DNA from: Agapanthus africanus
Taxonomy: Eukaryota > Streptophyta > Magnoliopsida > Asparagales > Amaryllidaceae
DNA length: 64,000 nt
Direction: 5' to 3'
Assembly (NCBI GenBank): GCA_030015575.1
Contig: CM057337.1
Location: 379,587,582 to 379,651,581, forward strand
Positions 41,424 through 54,674 of this stretch are shown one piece after another. The translations under genes and the position numbers were made by a program. The first letter of the stretch is position 1. Every line of letters starts with the position of its first letter. A model generated the notes under the pieces. It was not told the origin of the DNA and did not search any database. It worked only from the letters and a program-made list of their open reading frames with translations.

Positions 41424-43443
41424 TGTAAGTCCGTGTTGCCCACCCCGGTGCTTACGGGGAGGCGGAAAACATAATAAAAAACGGATTTTTAATGACTTAG
41501 GCAACATGGACCTTGCTTGTGAGGATCTTTGCTAAACGAAAACTAGCTAAAGTAAACTAACAACTAACTAAGTTGTAGAAAGGTTATACCTTGAGCTCGA
41601 ACTCCTTCTCTCCTTGCTCGTCGGAATGGTAGAAAGGCCTCACCTTGCTTGTCTTCTTCCGTCAAAGAAAGATCCACTTGAAAGCCACCACCTTTAGCTT
41701 CAACTCCAAGCTAGGAGTAACTAGAGTGCAAGAAATGCTAAGACTTGAACCCTAGAAGAGAGTAGAGAGGATCAAGTGAAGGTTTTTCTCAAGCTTTTTG
41801 TTTCTCAACACATGAGAGGGAGAGAGCTTGAGGGAGAGGATGAACAAGAGAGAGAAATTATATGAGAGAATGAGAAAATAATAGAGCTCTTCTCACTAAT
41901 ATGTGTGAATTAATTTAATTGAATAATTAGCTAGATAATTATCATGGTAAATCATGACATGACCATTATCATTTCAAATTGCAAAGATCAAAAAGCATCT
42001 TCCAAAAGAAATTATGATGGTCAAAGTGTCAACCTAGGTCAACAAGTCAAAGAAGTCAAATGGTCAACAACCACAACCATGGATAATTATTAAACTAATT
42101 ACTAATTAACAATAACACACACATAAATATTAGGGTTAATAAAATGACAATAGCCATTAACCCTAATCAAGGTCCTCTCCCTCAATCTCAAGCAACTGTG
42201 CATACGCACCCGCATTCGTGATCCGAGGAACACGAACACAATGAGAAAAACCAATCTCAAATCATATACTAGGATCCGGCTTAAACCAAAGCCCGCTAGT
42301 ATAAACTGTCCGGACAGCAAACGTGCACAAGTGCGCGAATGTGAACGAACCCTGTCGCAAAACCATGCGACCTCTACTCATTTTGCCTAAAGGCGAATAG
42401 CTCTCTGTGTGGGACTCTAAAGACTCGACACTACGCTGGCAGTGGGTTTAACCACAGACCGCAAGCGGCACTAGCTGTACGTAACGGTCCCCAGGTAGAT
42501 GTCGATAAGAAGACTGACGAGGTGAACCCCATCGGCACTCCTACTGAGCCTGTATGTGACAGTCTCCGTACAGTCCGGTCTGTTCGTCTGATACATCGCA
42601 TGGCGGGCCTAGGGGGCGGTGAACGTCAGTCCCCTAATAGCGGTACAAGTCGTGTCGGAGTGTAGCCCAGAACACCCTGAGATAACACTGGAAACCTACC
42701 AGTATATCTCGCCAGGGACTACTCGTGTAATGGCTCTCCTGGACACAGCGCGATGTCAACCCCCAATACCGGGAGAGACGAATCCTGTCTAACCGTCACT
42801 GCCTCCAAGTGCTTCGGGATTGCACCCAAAAACTACCTGTTTGCACAGCTCCTTTGAGCCGTGGTAGGGTAGTAATCAAAGTGCAGTGGGAACACACTCG
42901 AGGCGAAGTGACAGTGTCAAGTCAGCGGACTAAGCTGTACTCATGTCACCTGGGAACTGATAACTGACGATAGGTATATTACCAACCAACAGTTCCCGAC
43001 GAGTCCTGTCCAGTGTACTCGTAACCTAACGAGCACCCGCATACTATCCCAAGTACGACGTACTAACGGCTGTGGGACAGACCGTCTCCCACACTGGGAT
43101 GAGAAGCGCATACGCTAGTCTACTCCGGAGTATCGATGCCCTGTCTCGATAGTCCAACGACCAGGGACCTGTATAAGGATGTGCTTATAGATTACCCAGC
43201 TCCCACGAGTGCGAGCGCCATCACAACGCTGGTAATCAAGCAAAGATCCTAAGGCTCTACTAATATGTATACCAGCAATATGCTAAAAGAAACACATGCA
43301 CATATTAAAGCAGAGATAAACCAAGTAGCATACTACCATTTCGAGCAAGATTGTATATACAACTGTGAATATCCCAAGCTTCCATTAAGTAATATACAAA
43401 CTAGTATGATACAGTAATGGCCTCTAGGGCATATACACTAACA
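41424..43443 (-). repeat. CopB-1 5' LTR (2020 bp)
   Basis: Pair of 33357-35388. A 10-bp deletion near 42710 (ctcgccaggg, where the partner has an extra ttgccctggc-type repeat) and two single-base losses explain the length difference. Confidence 0.95.
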
Positions 43444-43448
43444 CGAAT

Positions 43449-45073
43449 GACGAATGATCTCAAGGGGGGTGTTTCAATCATACAAGGAAAAAGGAATGAT
43501 AAGTCATCAAGTCAAAAAGCAAACCACACTCCCTCATCATAACCAACCATCATCATCAAGCATGATGACTCCAAAAGTAAACCATGATGAATAAGAAAGT
43601 CAAGCAATGATTATCCAAGGAAAGTCAAATGAGGGTGCAACCATCATGAAGCAATAATATGCAAAGACCACCCTCCAAAATGCTTATTTGCACAAATGCA
43701 AATAAGCCCTCCTCCACCAATCTTCACCAAATGAAAGATACAAAGAAATATGGCCGAAACGGAAAACAAATTGGCAACTCCAAAAACTGATCCCGTAATA
43801 AATTACAGGAAAACCCCGCTACTGTATATACATACCCGCATTTGTATTCCGACCGAATACAAATACAATGAGACAAAATCTACACTGTACAACCCTAGGA
43901 TCCGGCAAAAACCAAAGCCTGCTAGTATTATCCGTCCGATCATGATTCATGCAATACCGCACGAATCTGATCGAACCCTGCCTTATCTCCATACGGCCTC
44001 TACAGCGTTTCGCCGGAAACATCAGCAACTGTCCTGTGGGGGACTCTAAAGACTCGTCAACACCTCGGTTGTGAATTTAACCACTAGCACGTCAAAGGTA
44101 TTAGCCATACGTAACGGGCTACCAGGTATTGACCAAAAGGGACGTCGATGAGCGAACTCATCCTTACACCTTACTGAGCCTGTCAGTGACAATATCCGTA
44201 CAGTCCGGTCCGTTCGTCTACGAGCATCGCATGGCGGGCCTAGGGGGTTAGTAAAAGTCAGACCCCCAAATGCGGTACAAGTCGTGTCGGAGTGTAGCCC
44301 AGAACACCCTGAGATACTACTGGAATACCTACCGGAAAATCTCCTGCATCGGCCGAGGGCTTTGTGTAATGGCTCTCCTAGACACAGCGCGGCCTCACCC
44401 CCAATACCGAGAGAGACGAACCCCTGAAGATCTGCTCACTGCCTCCATGTGGCTCGGGACTGTACCCAACTAAAACCTGTTTGCACGTCTCCTTTGAGCG
44501 TGGTAGGGTAGTAATCAAAGTACAGTGGGAACTCACACGAGACAAATGACGATCCTCAGGTCGATGAACTAACCTGTACACATGTCACCAGGGAACTGAC
44601 GTCTGGTATAAGACCAACGAGCATGTTCCCGGCGAGTCCTTTCCGGTGTACTCATAACCCAATGAGCACTTGTATATATCTTAGGTGAACCAACTGACAC
44701 CAGTGGCTTGTGAGACCGGCCACCGCCCTTCGTCGGGGTCTCGACTGTATACACTAGTCTACTCTGGAGTATCGATGCCCTGTCTCGAAACTCCCATGAC
44801 TAGGGACCTTTTAAGGAGGTGCTTATAGAGTACCAGCTCCCACGTATATGATCGCCCTCATACTGCTGGCCGTCAAGCAAGAATCCTAAGGGCTCTTTCA
44901 ACGTGTAATAGCGACCTGTCAGGTCACCTAAAGCAGTACACGATGATAAAGTTAAACCAGATTGCATGCTATCATCTTGAGTAAGACTGTCCTACCGGTA
45001 TAGGTCCTCCCTCAATCATTGCAATCACGTGCCTGTGATCCAATAATTGACTCTGAGGGCACTATCTCCAACA
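43449..45073 (-). repeat. NaC-4 3' LTR, part 2
   Basis: Resumes after CopB-1 and matches 51298-52932. It ends tatctccaaca, beside the polypurine tract at 45074-45088. Confidence 0.92.
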
Positions 45074-48000
45074 ATCTCCCACTTGCACTCAAGGGCTAAT
45101 TATTGCGATGTCACATACTCACAGCCCGTGTGATACCGAATACCCAACTCCTCTACTAGTCAGTCTCACAAAACCCGTTTGCAAAACTATTGCGTTCGAA
45201 GAATAGCCTTAGTGAGGGGATCCGCTTTGATGTTTCTTTCTATGTCTCTCTATATCTCAAGTTCGCGGAGAAAGCCATCTCCCGAAATGAGCAATACCTG
45301 TCTTAGAATGTGTCTGGATATCTGATGTGACCTAGCTCATAAATGAACTCCAAATCCAAACTTCTCAGACTGTATCGTCAACTGAACTTAATCAGTATCC
45401 TGCGCCATGCCTCCCTCAGTATCCACCTCGACCACCTGTCCAAATACTGCCCCTCATCAGAGGGAAAACTATAACTCTGACAGTCACTCTGTCATCAAGG
45501 TCACCTTGGAAGCCTGGAATGATAACTGTCTCCCAAATGAGGCTGTCGTTATCATATCCTTAGAACATCCACTTATGTTCTAAAACTGCTTCCGAATGTT
45601 TCTCCAGGATTGGATCAATATCAACTTATTGCATCTCGTGCAAAAAACAACCTCTGGTGTGGTACTTGACATCTCATGATTGACTCAATTGCCTAAGCAA
45701 GTGATCTGCCAATCATGCGCATCCCTCTCCCCTTTAGTCTGTAAGACACCTTTAGAGAGGGTGACCCCATTATCTGCAGGTACACTACGATGCCAGGAGT
45801 CGTCCATTCTAAAGCATCTTTAGAATGCTGTCTAAGTACCCTGATTGGGAAACCACCCAAATCTAGATCTTTAGATCTAGTAACCAGAATGTCTTGATAT
45901 TATATCTAAGTCCCTTTGTTGGAGAAACTACTGTGTGATAACCAAAGTATAACCGATCGTAGTATAGGAGTTTCTTTTCCTACTCTGTGTATGTCATCCA
46001 AATACCAGGACATCACACCCTACTACATTCTTAACAGATCCATCCCCAATTCTGATGAAGTCAAACCTATGACTGTCACATCAAAAATAGATGATCTATC
46101 TACGCTATTCTGCTTTAGTCTATAAATAGATATAAGCCACTTATCCACCATGCTTCCGCTGCTCCCACTGACTACGACAACCCTCTGGCTAAAGCTAGTT
46201 TAGAACGATGCTATACTCATCCTCCTGCCGGGTCTCACAGTCTGGAACAACAACAATGGCAAGTCTGGGTAAACAAGAACCTCCCTGTCACCGTCCTTGA
46301 GGCTACCGGAGTACCTCTCGGGTGCCTGAGGTTACCCACCTTATCTGCGGAGTGGCCAATAGAATGTCAAACCAAATTGAATTTTTAGGTTCTTATCAAA
46401 TTTTCAGTAATCGTCTGCTGTTCGGGAATCACTTCCAGTTCTACCATACTCCCACGACTGTTTTCTGAAAAAATCAATTTTTTTTGTTAAAACTGTGGCG
46501 AGTTAAGAACAATATCACTATTGATTTTCCAGATGGTAGAAAGTCAACCCTCGTCATAGCCTGGGTCACCCCACAAACAGCCATTATAGAAACGTGCCTT
46601 GAGTTATCCAGAGTCTGGTTTTAAGCATAAGCCGGACAACTCCCCGTACCTTAACATCGTTAAGATATGAACTGTTCTATATCCAATATAGAAACAGAGG
46701 CACTGATTTAATTGAACCAGATTCAAATTATGCAGCTGTTTCCAGTGCATATCAAGTAAATGGAAAGAGGCCGATCAGCGTTACTCAACTTAGGAGTGCT
46801 TCCAATTATGAGTAACTTGAAAGAGAATCAAGTTCTCTTAATCATTACTATTAACTGAATACCACAAGTATCTACTTCTTCGATCACCTTGAATAATCCC
46901 GATACATGCAACACCTGGTTCTCTACTTTATTCATATACCTATAACTTCTCAACATTCGGACCTTGCGTTTCTACGAAACACCGGTCTAAAAACTAAAGA
47001 ATTCATAAGTAAACCGAATATAGTACGAGGACCAATCCCTCTGTCCTAATGGACACTGGACAACATACAATACTCTGTATAAGTCCTTTGAGTCTAATAA
47101 CTCAATCCCTGTGTGTCGTAGGTTGAAAACTGTATCTTTGGTTAAGAAGAATTACACCGCTGTTTAAGGCTCCTTACCTAACCATCCACTGATATAGGTA
47201 AATGTCATAGACATAATTTCAAAAAGGTATATCTCACTCTAAGAAAATAGACGTACAGATATATCAATTTGAAATTGGTGCATAACAGCGGATATTCAAA
47301 ACCAAATATTTGACGTCCGGCAAACAACCCAGGCGATTTCCTCAAATATCACCATTTACAACGAATTCCGATATAATGAGGATGATCACCTAATTCCCAA
47401 CAACTTACTCCCACTCATCATCTGTAAAACCATACAGATGTGAGAATCATACCTGGTAAATACATACCCTAGAGTAAGGACTAATTGGGAAATCAGTTTT
47501 CCTTTAACAGTACACAGTGAAACTGAAACATTGAAATGTTTCGTACGGGTATCCTGGTATTCCTAGTAACGCCACTTCCATTATCCAGATTCACAACTGT
47601 AACCGTATATTTCTATGCCATCTCTCCACATCCCTTCATATGTCTTTAGTCATTACCTTCTGCACACCCCTTTAGGCCAAATGGTTTTCTTCCTTCCCTA
47701 CCGTTCGGCACCAGCCTATGGTTTGGAAGAAGACTATCCAATAAGCATAATTGGTGTACTGTCCTAATCCTAGGAACACTCGCAATGCGAGAGAAGGTGA
47801 AGATAAAAGTCAACCGAATAAACCTTATTCCTATTTCTCCTGAACCAGAATCCATCCCCGAACTGGAACAAGTTTCTTTCGAGTTCGTATATAACCATAC
47901 GATGGAGTATCCAAATAACTGTGGATCTTCGTAGTGATATGGAGTGTCCTGGAGAAATACAAAGGTGAAGTGGGAGTGGTAATGAAATACTTGGTTTGGT

Positions 48001-48480
48001 CGTGAATATCAGTCGTAATTTACTTTGCCCTCCTTCTAATCCCTTTCTTTGTCTTTACATAATACCTTCTGTACACCATCGTTAGGCTAATTGGTTTTCT
48101 TCATTCCCTACCGGTCGGCACCTGCCTATGGTTTGGAAGAAGACTATCCAATTTGTGTAATAGGTGTACTATCCCCTGATTTAAGGGGCACTCGTAACCT
48201 GAGAGAAGGTAAAAGGAAAAGACAACTGAATAGTCCTATTCGTTTTCTTCAGAACCAGAAACCATCCTCGAATAAATTCCTTCGAGTTCGTATAAAACCA
48301 TACGATGGTTTTATCCAATGAAAGTGGACGTTCGTAGCAATACAGGGTGTCCTGGAGAAAAGGGTAAAAGTAGGAGTGGCAATGAGGTTTGCAACTCTGA
48401 CAATCTAAAAGCCAATGTTTAAGAAGGTTCGGTCAATCTTGGTCACTGAGTCATAGTCTAGGGCCGGGTCATGGTCGCTG
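45074..48480 (-). pseudogene. NaC-4 degenerate copia gag-pol remnant
   Basis: Reverse-strand counterpart of the NaC-1, -2 and -3 remnants, beginning at the polypurine tract (45074-45088). It is broken in every frame. Recognisable words include tctggatatctgatgtgacc (45314, the SHQKSRHI region) and the piece at 47270-47330 matching the region just after protease. It retains segments absent from NaC-2 (about 45540-45900) and from NaC-1 (about 47150-47340), so it is the fullest of the four. Confidence 0.75.
47630..48370 (-). repeat. tandem-duplicated segment, NaC-4
   Basis: Two units with a period of about 415 bp, as in NaC-2 and NaC-3. The word agactatccaat recurs near 47730 and 48140. Confidence 0.8.
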
Positions 48481-48787
48481 CCAAAGAGAGAGAGAAAAGA
48501 AACACTCAGCGTGCACTCTAATCAAGATCAGAATGGTTACCAATTTTTCTAATCTGGAAACCTCCCACTGTACCGTCAAATTCTCCTCCAAACCTGAAAG
48601 GAGAATTAGTCGGGATTACCCGAGGAGTAAACCAACACATCAGTGGAAATCGGGATCCAACTATCATCGCATGATAATCGTGACAGAATCCGCTCATGTT
48701 ATCACACTCCAGAAGGTATGCGCATATCTGGCAAGTTTCAGTTTCTTTAGAAACTCCCGATGTGATTTTTGCCCCATGCTCTTATGA

Positions 48788-48985
48788 CCTTGATGAAGGT
48801 CAACAAATCATAAGTCACATGTCAAGTTCTACCCGTCATTGTCCAGGTTAATTTGAACCCACCCGTACAAGCCCTTGACGAAGGTCAACAAGGCTATACG
48901 ACTGTCCCAAACCAAGGCATCTATCTATCCAGCAGAAAGGTAACAAGCAGCTACTATACACTATGCCTTGACGAAGGTCAACAAA
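48788..48985 (-). other. NaC-4 leader triple-hairpin array
   Basis: Units at 48788, 48873 and 48966 read TTGAC-CTTC-GTCAA in sense, with loop CTTC in all three. The unit at 48788 has A in place of G at the closing pair. Spacing is 93 and 85 nt. Confidence 0.85.
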
Positions 48986-49134
48986 CATAGCATGAATACT
49001 ACGTGCTACCCGTCTGAAACGACGGAGGGCTACGAATGGTTTCTAGCGAAAAACCTTTAACGTAATGAACTTGATATCGTTGAAGGAACCGGATAGCTTT
49101 ATAAAAATATAGTGACGAAAACCTTTGCTAAAGA

Positions 49135-49350
49135 GGTCACTCCCGGTGAAGGGTTCTCGGCTCTTTCCCGTAGAATGGGGTGTAGGATATTCCAACTGAA
49201 TACCACGATGCAAAGCAAAAGCAATCGACTATAGTGCAGTTATCGCCCTGACGCAAACTTCTGTCCAAGGGGTCACTCCCGGTGAAGGGATCTCGGCCCT
49301 TGCCTCGTCGACTAAGGTGCTGGATATTCATAACCGAATACCACTGTGCA
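49135..49350 (-). repeat. duplicated leader module, NaC-4
   Basis: Two copies about 131 bp apart of gtcactcccggtgaaggg plus flanks. Counterparts are at about 960 and 25104 in NaC-2, 3766 in NaC-1 and 19207 and 19355 in CopA-1. Confidence 0.8.
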
Positions 49351-49541
49351 AAACAAAAGAGAACGCCCTTGCAATAACAGCTTTTTGAAAAATTGTTCCA
49401 ACAACATCAAATAGGTTTGTTTAGTTTGCATTGATCCGAATCAATGCAGTCCCATCAATTGATCACACCACAAAGAACGAAAATAATGATGTACGTATAT
49501 GTCATCTGCATTCGCCACTGGGTCCCGTCATTACCCGTTAG

Positions 49542-49555
49542 GTTAGTTAACTAAC
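49542..49555 (-). other. 14-bp perfect palindrome in the NaC-4 leader
   Basis: GTTAGTTAACTAAC is its own reverse complement. NaC-2 (near 700) and CopB-1 (near 40387) have the same place as ttagttaagtaacctaa or its complement, so it is only partly conserved. Confidence 0.55.
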
Positions 49556-50523
49556 GACAGAGCGGGGACTGGACTAGCGCAGATGCAAAACATATACAAC
49601 ATCTACTAGTATATATATATATAATATATAATTTTCGCTCAAGGCGTGATAAAATGCAACATCACAGAAATGTACAGCATCACAGAACAATACAGATATC
49701 TGGGATCCCCGGGTTTCACAGAGCCACTACAGAAACCCGACGTTCCCCTGGTCGTGTGGATAGCCTGTGCAATGAAATCCTAGACCCCTATGGACGCGGA
49801 AAGTTTCCCGCTAAAACCTGAAGCGAGGCAGCCCCCTTCAGCAACGTGAATGGACTACCCAGCACTTCACGGAATCCGGTAACTTGGGCACCCCTCCTGG
49901 GTCAACCTGTACCCCCTACGAGTGCGGCGAATAGCCCGCCAATTCTAAAGTGAAGCCCCCCCGTCTCAACGCCATGAGATGCGGGCCCGTTGCCCTCTAG
50001 AATCCGGCTATCCGTGCACCCCACCTTGGGGTAATCCTAGTACAGAAAGTAAAATATATATACAACGGGTACATCGACCTCACCCCGGTCGTGCCCAAAA
50101 AGAATAATATACAAACAGGCAGTGACTGCAGTCCACATGTCGGACGCTCGCCCCGCAATATCAAATGTACATAATAAACCAAACTGTACTACCATTGCAT
50201 CCAGGCTATCCCCACGACTAATCCGCAACATCACAGCACAACACAGAACATCAACGTGAATGTCACGTTCGCAAATCCGTCTAACCGGGCTATAGCAGTT
50301 AGACAGGATTTACCGATCAAGTGACATTCACGGTCGCAGATATAATGTAAATACTGTGAACTAATTTGTTTAAAATTTTCGATCGATCAAATATACCAAA
50401 GTGGGCCCCAAGCATTACTGTAGCACTTAAAGAAATTCTGGGCCCAAAAATAACATTCCAGAAACCCTATTGTCAACTCAGAAAGCCACTGTTGAAATTT
50501 GGTACAATGATTCCATCTTCTTG

Positions 50524-50568
50524 CCGTGGAACCGCGGCCTAAACAGGAGTTTGGCCGCGGTTCCGCGG
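50524..50568 (-). other. GC-rich hairpin in the NaC-4 leader
   Basis: CCGTGGAACCGCGGCC (50524-50539) pairs with GGCCGCGGTTCCGCGG (50553-50568) with a single G.T, around a 13-base loop. It is 199-243 nt from the primer-binding site. Confidence 0.85.
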
Positions 50569-50766
50569 TCCTTCTAAGGAATCAATGTATCGAATTTTTA
50601 AAGTATGCTCATAATTCCTTGCACATACTTCTGCAACACACTGAAAAATTTTTGGAGCCAAAAAAATTTCGACAGAGAACAGATGCACTGAAAAATACGG
50701 TTTTGGAATATTTGTTCGATCGAAGCTTTAAACATACTAGAGCAAGCTAGACTAGGTTAATGGCAT

Positions 50767-50780
50767 GGCTCTGATACCGG
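50767..50780 (-). other. NaC-4 primer-binding site, initiator tRNA-Met
   Basis: Minus strand CCGGTATCAGAGCC. It has one change from the TGGTATCAGAGCC of CopA-1 and CopB-1. Confidence 0.88.
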
Positions 50781-52932
50781 TGTAAGTGTACGGCGGCGCC
50801 CCGGCAGTCAATCCGAGGCCAAAATACGGAAACGATAATTTTAATTTAACTTTTGAACTGGCACCACCGCACACAAAATTTCCGGATCGGGCCATTAATC
50901 TAATTCTAGCTAACTAAAGAACGGGTAGAGAGATATACCGAGCGATCCGTGTCCTCCGGTCTTCTCGTCGTCGTCCCGATCACCCGCGGAATCTCCGGTC
51001 TTCACCTCCCCGCCGGAATGGCACCACATCGCCGGCTTCTTTTATGGGCTGCCTCCTCTTGACCGAGGCAACTCGGGCACGAAGTTGGCGAGTCGACGTG
51101 CTCAAGAATTGCTGTAGAATAGTGTGGATCTATATGTCTCATGGAGTTGTAGAAGTTTCCATTAGTGGAGGAAATGAACTAAGCTTTTGGAGATGGAGCA
51201 ATGAGATTTTTACTAAGCCAAATGAGCATATTTTCCCTCATAAATAAATTGGGACAGCCCCCCCCCCCTGTTGTGGCCGGCCCCTTGTTTGTGAATGAAT
51301 GAGGAATGATCTCAAGGGGGGTGTTTCAATCATTCAAGGAAAAAGGAATGATAGATCATCAAGTCAAAAAGCAAACCACACTCCCTCATCATAACCAACC
51401 ATCATCATCAAGCATGATGACTCCAAAAGTAAACCATGATGAATAAGAAAGTCAAGCAATGATTATCCAAGGAAAGTCGAATGAGGGTGCAACCATCATG
51501 AAGCAATAATATGCAAAGACTACCCTCCAAAATGCTTATTTGCACAAATGCAAATAAGCCCTCCTCCACCAATCTTCAGCCAATGAAAGATACAAAGAAA
51601 TATGGCTGAAACGGAAAACAAACTGGCAACTCCAAAAACTGATCCCGTAATAAATTACAGGAAAACCCCGCTACTGTATATACATACCCGCATTTGTATT
51701 CCGACTGAATAGAAATACAATGAGACAAAATCTACACTGTACAACACTAGGATCCGGCTTAAACCAAAGCCTGATAGTATTATCCGTCCGATCATGATTC
51801 GTGCAATACCGCACGTATCTGATCAAACCCTGCCATATCTCCATACGGCCTCTACAGCGTTTCACCCGAAACTTGAGCAACTGTCCTGTTGGGGACTCTA
51901 AAGACTCGTCAACACCTCGGTTGTGGATTTAACCACTAGCACGTCAGAGGTATTAGCCATACGTAACGGGCTACCACGTATTGACCAAAAGGGACGTTGA
52001 TGAGCGAACTCATTCTGACACCTTACTGAGCCTGTCAGTGACAATATCCGTACAGTCCGGTCCATTCGTCTATGAGCATCGCATGGCGGGCCTAGGGGGT
52101 TGGTAAAAGTCAGACACCTAAAAGCGGTACAAGTCGAGTCGGAGTGTAGCCCAGAACACCCTGAGATACTACTGGAATACCTACCAGTAAATCTCCTGCC
52201 TCGGCCGAGGGCTTTGTGTAATGGCTCTCCTAGACACAGCCCGACCTCACCCCCAATACCGGGAGAAACGAACCCATGAAGATCCGCTCACTGCCTCCAT
52301 GTGGCTCGGGACTGTACCCAACTAAAACCTGTTTGCATGTCTCCTTTGAGCGTGGTAGGGTAGTAATCAAAGTACAGTGGGAACTCACACAAGAAAAATG
52401 ACGATCCTCAGGTCGATGAACTAACCTGTACACATGTCACCAGGGAACTGCTATCTGACGTCTGGTATATGACCAACTAGCATATTCCCGGCGAGTCCTG
52501 TCCGGTGTACTCATAACCCAATGAGCACCTGTATACATCTTAGGTGAACCAACTGACACCAGTGGCTTGTGAGACCGGCCACCGCACCTCATCGGGGTCT
52601 CGACTGTATACACTAGTCTACTCTGGAGTATCGATGCCCTGTCTCGAAACTCCCATGACTAGGGACCTTTTAAGGATGTGCTTATAGACTACCAACTCCC
52701 ACGTATATGATCGCCCTCATACTGCTGGCAGTCAAGTAAGAATCCTGGGGGCTCTATCAACGTGTAACAGCGACCTGTCAGGTCACCTAAAGCAGTACAC
52801 GATGATAAAGTTAAACCAGATAGCATACTATCATCTTGAGTAAGACTGTCCTACCGGTATAGGTCCTCCCTCAATCATTGCAATCACGTGCCTGTGATCC
52901 AATAATTGACTCTGAGGGCAATATCTCCAACA
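50781..52932 (-). repeat. NaC-4 5' LTR (2152 bp)
   Basis: Pair of 32840-33356 plus 43449-45073. It contains ggccggcc near 51276 and a C-run of nine bases near 51260 where the partner has seven. No genes. Confidence 0.92.
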
Positions 52933-52937
52933 CTAAG

Positions 52938-54674
52938 TTCAGTATTGCTGATCGGCCTCTCTCCGTTTAGTTGACATACACTGGAGACAGCCGCATGATT
53001 TGAATCTGGTTCCGATTAAATCAGTGCCTATGTTTCTATATTGGATATAGAATAGTTCATATCTTAACAATGTTAAGATACGGGGAGTTGTCCGGCTTAT
53101 GCTTAAAACCAGACTCTGGATAACTCAAGGCACGTTTCAGTAATGGCTGTTTGTGGGTTGACCCAGGCTATGACGAGGGTTGACTTTCTACCATCTGGAA
53201 GATCAATAGTGATATTGTTCTTGACTCGCCACAGTTTTGATACAAATGGATTTTTTCAGAAAACAGTAGTGTGAGTATGGTAGAACTGGAAGTGATTCCA
53301 GAACCGCAAACGATTACTGAGAATTTGATAAGAACCTAAAGATTCAATCTGGTTTGACATTCCATTGGCCACTCCGCAGATATGGTGGGTAACCTCAGGC
53401 ACCCGAGAGGTACTCCGGTAGCCTCAAGGACGGTGACAGAGAGGTTCTTGTTTACCCAGATTTGACACTACTGTTGTTCCAGGCTATGAGGCCCGGCAGG
53501 AGGATGAGTATAGCGTCATTCTAAACTAGCTTTAGAAATGCACGTGTATATGACTCTGCCAGAGGGTTGTCGTAGTCAGTGGAAGCAGCGGAAGCATAGT
53601 GGACAAGTAGCTTATGTCTATTTATGGACTAAAGCGGTTATAGCGGAGATAGATCATCTATTTCTGATGTGACAGCCATAGGTTTGACTTCATCAGAATA
53701 GGGGATGGATCTGTTATGTAGGTAGTAGGGTGTGATGTCCTGGTATTTCGATGACATTCACAGAGTAGGAAGCGAAATTCCTATACTACGATCGGTTATA
53801 CTTTGGTTGTCATACGGTAGTTTCTCCACATAGGACATGGATATTATATCAGGCATTCTGGTTACTAGATCTATGGTTTAAGATCTAGATTTGGGTAGTT
53901 TCCCAATCTGGGTACTTAGACAGCATTCTAAAGGTATTTTAGAATGGATGACTCCTGGCACGGTAGTGTACCTGCAGGTGATGGAGTCACCCTCTCTAAA
54001 GGTGTCTTACAGACTAAAGGGGAGAGGGATGTGCATGATTGGCAGATTACTTGCTTAGGCAATTGAGTCAATCATAAGATGTCAAGTACCACACATGATA
54101 TTGTTTTGCACGAGATCCAATAAGTTGATATTAATCCAATCCTGGAGAGACATTCGGAAGCAGTTTTAGAACATAAGTGGATGTTCTAGGGATATGATAA
54201 CGAAAGCCTCTTTCCGGGGACGGTTATCATTCCAGGCTTCCAAGGTGACCAGGATGACAGAGTGGCTGTCAGAGTTATAGTTTTCCCTCTGACGAGGGGC
54301 AGTATTTTGGACAGGTGGTCCAAGCGATACTGAGGGTGGCATGACGAAGGATACTGATTAAGTTCAGTTGACGATACAGCCTAAGAAGTTTGGATTTGGA
54401 GTTCATTTATGAGCTAGGTCCCATCAGATATCCAGACATATTCTAAGATAGGTATTGCTCATTTCGGGAGATGGCTTTTTCCGCGAACTTAAGATAAAGA
54501 GAGATATAGAAAGAAACATCAGGGCGGATCCACTCACTGAGGCTATTCCTCGAACACAATAGTTTCGCAAACGGGCTTTATGAGACTGATTAGTAGAGGA
54601 GTTGGGTGTTCGGTATCACACGGGCTGTGAGTATACGACATCGCAATAATTAGCCTTGAGTGCAAGTGGGAGAT
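52938..54674 (+). pseudogene. NaC-3 degenerate pol remnant, second part
   Basis: Aligns with NaC-1 5815-7562. The words gttttccctctgacgagg near 54285 and gtcccatcagatatccagac near 54417 mark the RNase H end. There is no usable frame. It ends with the polypurine tract GTGCAAGTGGGAGAT. Confidence 0.75.

Larger units (their letters stand above)
33357..43443 (-). mobile_element. CopB-1, Ty1/copia LTR retrotransposon, apparently intact
   Basis: 10,087 bp with TG…CA ends, duplication cgaat, two LTRs of 2032 and 2020 bp, initiator tRNA-Met primer-binding site, 2.0 kb leader, one Gag-Pol ORF and polypurine tract. By hand count the LTRs differ by about six substitutions plus a 10-bp and two single-base indels, about 0.3% substitution, the lowest in the window. 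It is the most recent insertion and the one candidate for current activity; it could also supply proteins to NaC elements (inference). Confidence 0.95.
48481..50766 (-). repeat. NaC-4 untranslated leader (2.3 kb)
   Basis: The most complete NaC leader. In element sense it has the GC-rich hairpin (50524-50568), palindrome GTTAGTTAACTAAC (49542-49555), two ATCCCTTCACCGGGAG modules (about 49136-49330), the triple-hairpin array (48788-48985) and the fourth hairpin AGTTTC-TTTA-GAAACT (48740-48755). No supported ORF. Confidence 0.85.
32840..52932 (-). mobile_element. NaC-4, non-autonomous copia element, complete
   Basis: The only NaC copy with both LTRs in view: 3' LTR 32840-33356 plus 43449-45073, interior 45074-50780, 5' LTR 50781-52932. 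It is flanked by ctaag. Excluding CopB-1 it is about 10.0 kb. The primer-binding site is at 50767-50780. The leader, about 2.3 kb, shows what NaC-1 to -3 have lost. It has no coding capacity. Its LTRs differ by several percent by eye, consistent with being older than CopB-1, which sits inside it. Confidence 0.92.

Noticed and set aside
1-50250. A 1 kb inverted repeat between 1-1001 and 49258-50250, suggesting a foldback element
   Set aside because: Fully explained by NaC-2 and NaC-4 leaders lying in opposite orientations; there are no matching ends or shared duplication.
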